From: Platerodrilus igneus
Lineage: Eukaryota; Arthropoda; Insecta; Coleoptera; Lycidae
DNA length: 64,000 bases
Reading direction: 5' to 3'
NCBI GenBank assembly: GCA_036346225.1
Contig: JARFIW010001323.1
Location: 558,001 to 622,000 of the forward strand
Shown here: positions 57,832 to 64,000 of the stretch, in pieces
Layout of the letters: the number at the start of each line of letters is the position of its first letter
Numbering within the stretch: position 1 is the stretch's first letter
Made by a program: the position numbers and the translations under genes
The notes under the pieces: generated by a model
Databases searched by the model: none
What the model was told of the DNA's origin: nothing
Seen by the model: only the letters and a program-made list of their open reading frames with translations

Positions 57832-58482
57832 CAAGTTGAAAATGCAAGGCATTGTCGCAACGAACTTCCAAATGTAGACTTACTTTAAAACAATTTAAAG
57901 AAATTAAAATTATTATGTTGTAATAATTATAAGTATTCAGATAAAATACAAAAATTTATAAACAACAAAAGAGACATTTTAATATATTTTATTTTATTGA
58001 ATAAATATTTTAAAAGCTATATATGTGTGTGTATGTATGTATGTATGAATGTATGTGTGTTTGTGTGTAAATAAGGGGGCATCATATTTCGATTCAGTTT
58101 TTTCAGAGGATTCTGAATATGTATCGCACATTAATTTTGGACCTATTTGAAATTTTTGATAAAAATTAATTCCCGGGGGGGGTCGTTTATCCGTGGTCAG
58201 ATTTTGTGGGGGGTACCATATTTCGACTCAGCTATGTTAGGGGAGTCCAAATATGTATCGCACATTAATTTTGGACCTATTTGAAATTTTAATTTTCCCG
58301 ACGGAATATCGCGGGGGCACGGCGTCCCCGTGGCCCGATTTCAACTGACATCAAAACTTAAGCTCAGGACACCGAGCTGAATCGATTGATGTATCACACA
58401 TTGATGTCCGACCATTAGAAAGGCCTCGGACGGACAGACGGACGACAAATCGATTTCATAAACGAACGAAGTTCGTTGAAAA
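57832..58482 (-). mobile_element. Short repeat element, inverted second copy
   Basis: Reverse complement of the element at 32569-33260, sharing both ends. It is altered: about 220 bp including a GTAT microsatellite (58021-58068) and a diverged repeat unit sit between the right-end sequence and the first unit, and it has fewer nested repeats. The GC-rich hairpin is kept near 58312-58336. Confidence 0.72.
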
Positions 58483-59299
58483 CTAAGTATCAAAATTTAA
58501 ATACACGCTGCGTACTAATTATGAAACTGTAATTTACCTGATAAGATCTGCCCAGGATAGAAATGATAGTTCAATGCATTGTGTTTACGAATTATTTTGA
58601 TCAAATATTTAAAACAAGCTTATGTTTAGTGAGCAGTCTTTTGCTTTAAAAAGACAAAATTTTGATTTTCTTATAAACATTATTGTTGAGAATTTTTTAC
58701 CTGTTAAAAAGTTTTTTACTTCAGTAAACAATTAGTTAAACGTTGAGACTTTTATTTTGGTCAAACGCGATCAAATCTGATAACATAAAGGTAGAATTTT
58801 TGAGTAATAATTTTGTGCCAATATCATATTGGATATACATTTTTATTTTTGATACTTTTATAGGACACAAATGGTGTTCTACATTTTTATTTATTTAATC
58901 TTTGTAATTTCTTACAGGAGCTGCTTCTTATTTTTATAAGACAGGTTTTTGTTAGCGAAGGCGATCGTTTTATCTTTGGGTTTTCACGTCCGCCCTTAGA
59001 ATTGTGCTTTGCTTTTATCGTGATTATCTCAGGACTTGGTGGCGCCTATTTAACTTAGTTTAGCTTTGGTTTGCAAACAAAAATCGACTTACTCCCCCAC
59101 TTCTTATTGCTCTACTCAGGAATAGACCCCTAGCTATGTCGGAAGATTTTTGTGTACCGTATTACAATTTACTTGGTGATAGTTCTTACCATTTAAAGGT
59201 CGATAAAACAGTTTACGAAGTCGGTAATACAGTTTAAGAGTTCATAAATACATCGCGCAAGCGCAATGAATACGAAAGCAATGCAACGCCTCTGGCGGC
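58483..59299. other. No recognisable features
   Basis: Unrecognised sequence between two repeats. Confidence 0.4.
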
Positions 59300-59975
59300 G
59301 GGAAGCGCGAACCTTATTACAGATTCCGCGTTGCCAACTACCATGACGTCACCATTGTACAAAATTATATTGCGACATAATCGGAAATATAAAAATTTAA
59401 ACAAAAGTTCATATCAGTAAACAAATTAAACACGGTATTACTTACCCCGGAAATCCGAACGTTCTGCGTGGTTGAACCAAAGTTGGCCTCTATCAAGGTT
59501 CTTCAGGGCTCCATCTCGGAGTAATCAAAGATGGTGACTCGTCATCTCGGGTCGTGCAGTCCGATACGCCTCGTTGGCTTCAAATTTACTACCTATGCAG
59601 GGAATGGGCAGGAATAAACCAGGTATAAGGGGCGACAACAAAGATAATTAGGTAAAGGAATCTACATAGGTAAAGCTACGATACGTTACCAAAAAACGAC
59701 CACTTCACTCGAAGATCAAAGGCAAAAAGCCCCGTTTTAAGAGCGTCACGGAAAACTTGTCCCCACTCTTTTGTCTTTTACACATCCGCCGAAGTTCTTC
59801 GTCCAACCCTCTAGGTCGCACGATCTGCGCAAATGCACTATGACGTTACGGAAGTACACGCCTAGTCTATTAAACTTCCACGCGCTGCGTCTTTTGAAAT
59901 TATGGCGCGAAGCTTCCGTACATCAAAACTAACCTAAAAACAATGTTTAAGTGCCAATTGGATTGGCACGTAACA
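59300..59975 (-). mobile_element. LTR-like block, diverged family member
   Basis: On the minus strand it starts TGTTACGTGCC followed by a small palindrome (CCAATCCAATTGG). It then shows the same order of landmarks as the array block: a CCGTAACGTCATAGTGC-like promoter stretch, an ATGTAGATTCCTTTACC block, AAATTTGAAGCCAACGAGGC, a splice donor (GGG|GTAAGT near 59452), then GTTGGCAACGC. The left end is uncertain. On the + strand GGCGCCC follows its edge at 59979. Confidence 0.45.
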
Positions 59976-61014
59976 ACCGGCGCCCATAAAACAAAAAAAA
60001 ATACGTTACAATATGTTGACAGTGTTTACTTTTTCTTGACGTTTAACATTCCGTTGAGCGTTTTTATTATATTTGTATAATTATTTAAAGTACAAGTTGT
60101 CTTAAATGTGGAGATCATTCTTTTATTGGATACGATGGGATATTTTTCAGCAACGAACAAAGAAGTAACCCATTTTGGTTAATTTTACAGTAGAGCAAAA
60201 ACAAACTTTAATAGATTTTTAACGTTTAATATTTACTTTAAATTCAAATTAATTACTTTGAACAAATACTAATGAGCAACACTTTTTATTCATGTGATCC
60301 CAATAAACTTACATTCATTTATTCTTATAATATTTTTGACTTTCGACCTTAGGATAGCTATGGAATTTAAATTGAATAAAGAAATAACATAAATTACGAC
60401 ATAAAGGACAGTAATTAAGGAAGTATCTCGAAAATCAATCGAAATTTAATATGATAATGCGTAAAGAACTAACTATAGAAACGTTTTTAATAAGAAAAAT
60501 TAACAGTATAATAATCAACTTACATTCTTAAACTAAAAATGATAGTAATAAGCTAATAATAAATAGTAGTGATAAAATGCTATTTAAAATAAATGAATTT
60601 AATCATTATCAGACAAAATTTTTGTATTGTCACTTAAAGTTGCATTTAAAAAAATCGTGATGCATTTGGGGTATCGCCAAATATGGACAAAGACTCATGA
60701 GGTCCTTATATTTTGCTTTACTTATTGGCAATCTCCATGAGTCTGTCACTGGTGTATCTGATAGAACATTGTAATTTGAAAAATTCTCAAGTACTCTGTT
60801 GCGAATTTTTCTAGTGATTGATTCTCTGCAGTATTCGGTACAATACACATTTTATTAAAATCGTCGCAAAGTAAATCGTACTGAAAGTTAACGAAACTAC
60901 ATTTGATTTTCTAATGCTCCACCCGAAGTGGGTTTTTTTTTTGGAAAATTTTGAATTTTGTCGAAGCAAGGTAGGGATCTTTAGCGTGCGTGACAACATT
61001 CACACACGGGACTT

Positions 61015-61626
61015 TGTTACATGCCGAAAATCGGCTATGTATCATATTTAGATTAAGTATAAATATGTGAGTGAATTCCTACCACTATTTTAAAATAGAC
61101 TTGTTCATTTCCGTCATTTTGGACAGTTGCGTCGGCGCAAAAGAATACGCAGACGCGGAGTGATGGGTAAGTGCGCGGTTTGGACACGACAGGATATTAT
61201 TAGCCACCGAGACGTTGAACGGTAGCGTTTGCCTGTGTCGTTCTTTTGTCTTTTCTCTTTTAGGATGTAGGTTTTTCCTTATCTTGCCTTATCGTTCCTT
61301 ACCTGGTTGTTCCTTCGCCCTGCCTACGATAGAAGAAGAGGGAAGACGATAAATTTGGTTTCAACGAGGGCATGACGTAACCCACACCAAACAACACCCA
61401 AACGAGATACCCTGAGATTGGACTGCAAAAACCTTTTGAGTGAGTTCTTTGCTTTATTTATCTTTTTGAGTGCCAATTGTATCATTGTAGACGCATTTGG
61501 TATGTGATACAATTTGACACGTAATTATATCGTAATATTATTATTGATCAATATTGTGAACGTGGAGCGTATCAGTGTTGCCAACTGTAGTAGTGGCGCT
61601 GAACACGCGGCGACGAGGTTATAACA
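61015..61626 (+). mobile_element. Solo LTR-like block inside a transposase relic
   Basis: 612 bp starting TGTTACATGCCG and ending GGTTATAACA, so the ends form the inverted pair TGTTA/TAACA. It shares with the array block the CCGTCATTTTGGACAGT promoter-like stretch, GACGCGGAGTG, a ATGTAGGTTTTTCCTTATCT block and a donor (GAGTGAGT near 61437). It interrupts the relic protein at 60630-63440. The flanks ACTT/ACCT are a possible imperfect target duplication. Confidence 0.55.
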
Positions 61627-61696
61627 ACCTCCATTTTAACTTTCATCCTAGCGAGGGTGTATTTTTGTGAAAAATGCTCGCCTAACATTTTTCAAG

Positions 61697-61770
61697 CGGA
61701 CGTATCAGGATTCGAACTCGGGACCTTGGGCATGGAAGTCACACGCATACCAACTACGCCACGAAGTCGC
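61697..61770 (-). other. tRNA-like sequence (pseudogene or SINE head)
   Basis: On the minus strand TGGCGTAGTTGGTATGCG fits a tRNA A box and GAGTTCGAATCC fits a B box, ~45 bp apart. A 5 bp anticodon stem (GCGTG/CATGC) closes a 7-base loop TGACTTC, but the base before the anticodon is G, not T, and the acceptor and T stems pair poorly. It lies just beyond the solo LTR within the same insertion. Confidence 0.5.
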
Positions 61771-63440
61771 CGAAAGTTAACGACAGCTGAATCATCTTTT
61801 ATTTGAAAACTTTGAATATCTGTCTATTTTATTTTATGCCCATCTTTATCTTTTAATACTGCGAGAAATACTTTAAAGTTTCTAAGGTGATTTTGGTGAA
61901 TTTCTGCAACGTTATAGGGTTTGCCTTGTAATTTTGCACGTCTAATAAATATAACCCACTGTTGTGGTACGTAGATGGTTTGGTTTTCATTTGTTTTTCA
62001 ATGAGGACATACTTGTAGTCGCCCTCATTTTGAGTGTGACCAACATCGAAGAAAATTTGTGTTATATCAATGCGGAATAACTTGGAGACAAATGCATACA
62101 TTGAAAAAGCGATTCTATTTTTATTTTGTTCTCCACAATTATCGAAGTTACACAATATTTCACTTTTAACTCTATAAAACGAAAACAGCACTGCTTATTT
62201 CTGTTGAACCTATTTTGCCAATAGTGTCATCCAAAATGTAACAAAACCGTTCTTTTTTCGCTATATCAAAAATTGTAAAATTGCATACTGCCAATTTGCG
62301 TTTATAATAGAAAAGAGAAATTTCTAAAACGTTGATAGTACTTTTTCTAGATCGTTGGCAGCTACAACCATTGTGTTACTACTTACGGCCATCATTTTAT
62401 TCATTAATTTCAGTTCTCTTAAAATAAATTTGCGAACAATGTGTAAGGTAAGCTCGTGTTGTTTGCCAATTTTCTCTTTCATATAAATTACAAGTTATAC
62501 AGCTATCTTTTTTGAGTTTAAAAATATCTATATTGTATTCATTGTAAAATATTTTTCTTTATTGTCTTGATGTAGCTGCCGCTTTTGATGGATAAGTTTG
62601 TAACATCCTCTCTTTGTATAATGAATATAGTTTCTGAAACCCAACTCTTTATTAAAATACAGTTTTGTTGTTTTTGCTCTTACATAATGTGATTCAACAG
62701 TCGAAATTTCAGAAATGTGGTTGTGGATTGTTCCTTTAATGTCCTGAGACAAAACAATTTAATTTTTATGGTAACCACATTGGCCTTGTAAATCAGGACA
62801 AGCATTCAGTTGAGCATCAATTTTCTTGAAAATGGTTGCATTCCATTTATCAGATATGGATAGTGTATCCAAAAACATTACTTTTCACGCTCTAATTTTT
62901 TCTCTTTTAGAAACAAATTTATACTGGACGGTACAATTACGACCTGATTTTGTAGGCTTGAAGCCATAATCTGTTTTCTTCCAACTTTTGAACATCTTGC
63001 CAATAATTCTAGTTGCTTATTCTCACCCCCTAAATCCAAAAAGGAGGTAAAAATAGAACTCTTAGTTGATCAGACAATTAATCACCATGACATTTTCGCA
63101 TACATAAATTATTGCAACACTATTCAATTCTTTTTCTGTATCAATTTGCCTCTTTTGTTAACAAACTCGTGGCTCAAATTTGGTTCCCGTTTCAAAATGT
63201 TATCCTTCCAACGTTCTTTATGCAACTTACGTTTTCCTTGCTTTTTGGATATTTTCTTTTCTTTTGTGTTATGCCATCCACAGATTTCGGATCAGCACTA
63301 CGGATACCAGATTCTCCAAACGTATTACTTTCACCAGGAGTATTATCGATGCTAGGTTCAGCAGTAGTTTTACTATTTTCCAACAGTTCCATATTGTCGT
63401 CACTCACTTCTTGGTAATCTGCATCTGCTAAACTGCCCAT

Positions 63441-64000
63441 AAATAAATGAACTACATTCTGATAAATTTAATAAACGAATACAAATAGTTTACTTGATGC
63501 ATTGGATGAAGAATGAAGCAGGTATTCTGAAATATTTTGACAATAGAGATTTTCGTCATCTTCGCTAAAATTGAAATCGCTAACTTCCCGTTGATATTTC
63601 TGATTTATATTTGCTTTCAAAAGACGCAATGATTTTTTGAATTGCAAAAGCGAATTACTTGAAAAGTACCAAAGTACAGTATTATCCTTGTAATATTTTT
63701 TTTTGGTTTGTAGAGAAAAACATTGCTAGTTCAAATAAAGTTGAAGTATACATGCAAGAGAGAAGAAAAAAAATTGAAAAAATTCTTCAAGAATATTTGT
63801 TTGCAAAACTAGGTCGATCCTCAATTTTTAATCAGTCCTTCGTCCCATATGGAAGACAACATTCGATTTGTTATTTTCTAATTTGGTTTAATTACAAGGT
63901 TAAGTTCAACATTTTGTTCTCAAAATCTTGAAGAAAACAATTCAGCTGTTATGAAACTTGGTTTGTAAAGTCATAAATAGCAATTTAATCATCCAGAAGC
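63441..64000. other. Window end: nothing recognised
   Basis: An open frame at 63659-63931 (+) has a charged stretch (QERRKKIEKILQEYL) but no recognisable domain or splice context. Confidence 0.4.

Larger units (their letters stand above)
60630..63440 (-). pseudogene. Relic of an insect transposase-like protein family, interrupted by an LTR
   Basis: Pieces in order on the minus strand: an N-terminal acidic region with KKRKYPKSKENVS (63440-63192); TIHNHISEISTVESHYVRAK (62752-62528); CITCNLYERENW and YYKRKLAVCNFTIFD (62520-62230, several stops); then DNCGEQNKNRIAFSMYAFVS and FFDVGHTQNEGDYKYVLIEK (62191-61853). After the inserted block come HFGWSIRKSNVV and ISKAKYKDLMSLCPYLAIPQ (60999-60630). 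The motifs ESHYCR, SD.CGGQN+N and GHTQ.EGD recur in many unnamed insect proteins that behave as mobile-element products; I cannot name the superfamily. Many stops and shifts show it is dead. Confidence 0.55.

Noticed and set aside
59976..59990. GGCGCCC after the edge of the 59.3-60.0 kb block as a primer site
   Set aside because: It is on the opposite side from the primer-like sequence in the array units and the eight-base match is incomplete; could be chance.

Overview
The window looks like an AT-rich insect nuclear genome. There are no bacterial-style gene clusters. Coding sequence is split by short GT-AG introns, the one recognisable host gene is a pickpocket-type (PPK, DEG/ENaC) sodium-channel subunit, and most of the rest is transposable elements and satellites. 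Order cannot be fixed from sequence alone; a hemimetabolous insect is a guess.

Layout. 1-11335 is a tandem array with a 3.7-3.9 kb period and no convincing protein. Each period carries a ~600 bp LTR-like block (TGTTACG start) followed by a TGGCGCCC primer-site-like sequence, so the array may be tandemly fused copies of a non-coding LTR element. It stops 268 bp before the ATG of the ppk gene at 11604. Seven ppk exons with matching phases lie on the + strand: 11604-11857, 11908-12064, 31892-32034, 32087-32207, 40404-40568, 40616-40727 and 40780-40833. Together they encode ~335 residues, from the first membrane segment through most of the extracellular domain. The last exons (second membrane segment) are not found as clean sequence. 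Small introns are 47-52 nt; two are huge (19.8 and 8.2 kb) because they are filled with mobile elements.

Intron 2 holds a ~145 bp satellite (12.36-13.2 kb), an 820 bp palindrome, element A (a decayed Gag-like domain followed by a long array of 13-residue repeats, a CA microsatellite and a polypyrimidine tract; 17.7-21.3 kb), and a young Ty3/Gypsy retrotransposon, here Gypsy1, on the minus strand (23068-28693). Gypsy1 has apparently identical 355 bp LTRs and two small ORFs ahead of gag, one with a myristoylation-type start and a membrane segment. Intron 4 holds a short repeat element with nested 130 bp repeats (an inverted copy lies at 58 kb), a relic of a RAG1/Transib-like DDE transposase (37.0-38.5 kb) and a diverged LTR-like repeat R1.

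Downstream of exon 7 are R2, then element B (a second, minus-strand copy of the 13-residue-repeat element), split in two by Gypsy2 (45235-53664; ~1.53 kb LTRs, tRNA-Lys-type primer site, 4-bp target duplication AACG). The LTRs of Gypsy2 contain, on the ppk strand, a PPK-like exon relic bounded by splice-like sites. After 54.4 kb there is unrecognised intergenic or intronic sequence, two more diverged LTR-like repeats (59.3-60.0 and 61.0-61.6 kb), a tRNA-like sequence, and a broken minus-strand protein of an insect transposase-like family (60.6-63.4 kb).

The mobile elements are mostly independent of each other. Element A, element B and Gypsy2 are linked by related Gag domains, suggesting that A and B are gag-only, non-autonomous relatives. 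The items most worth following up are the 13-residue repeat protein, the PPK-like exon inside the Gypsy2 LTRs, the small pre-gag ORFs of Gypsy1 and the LTR-like promoter block next to the ppk start.
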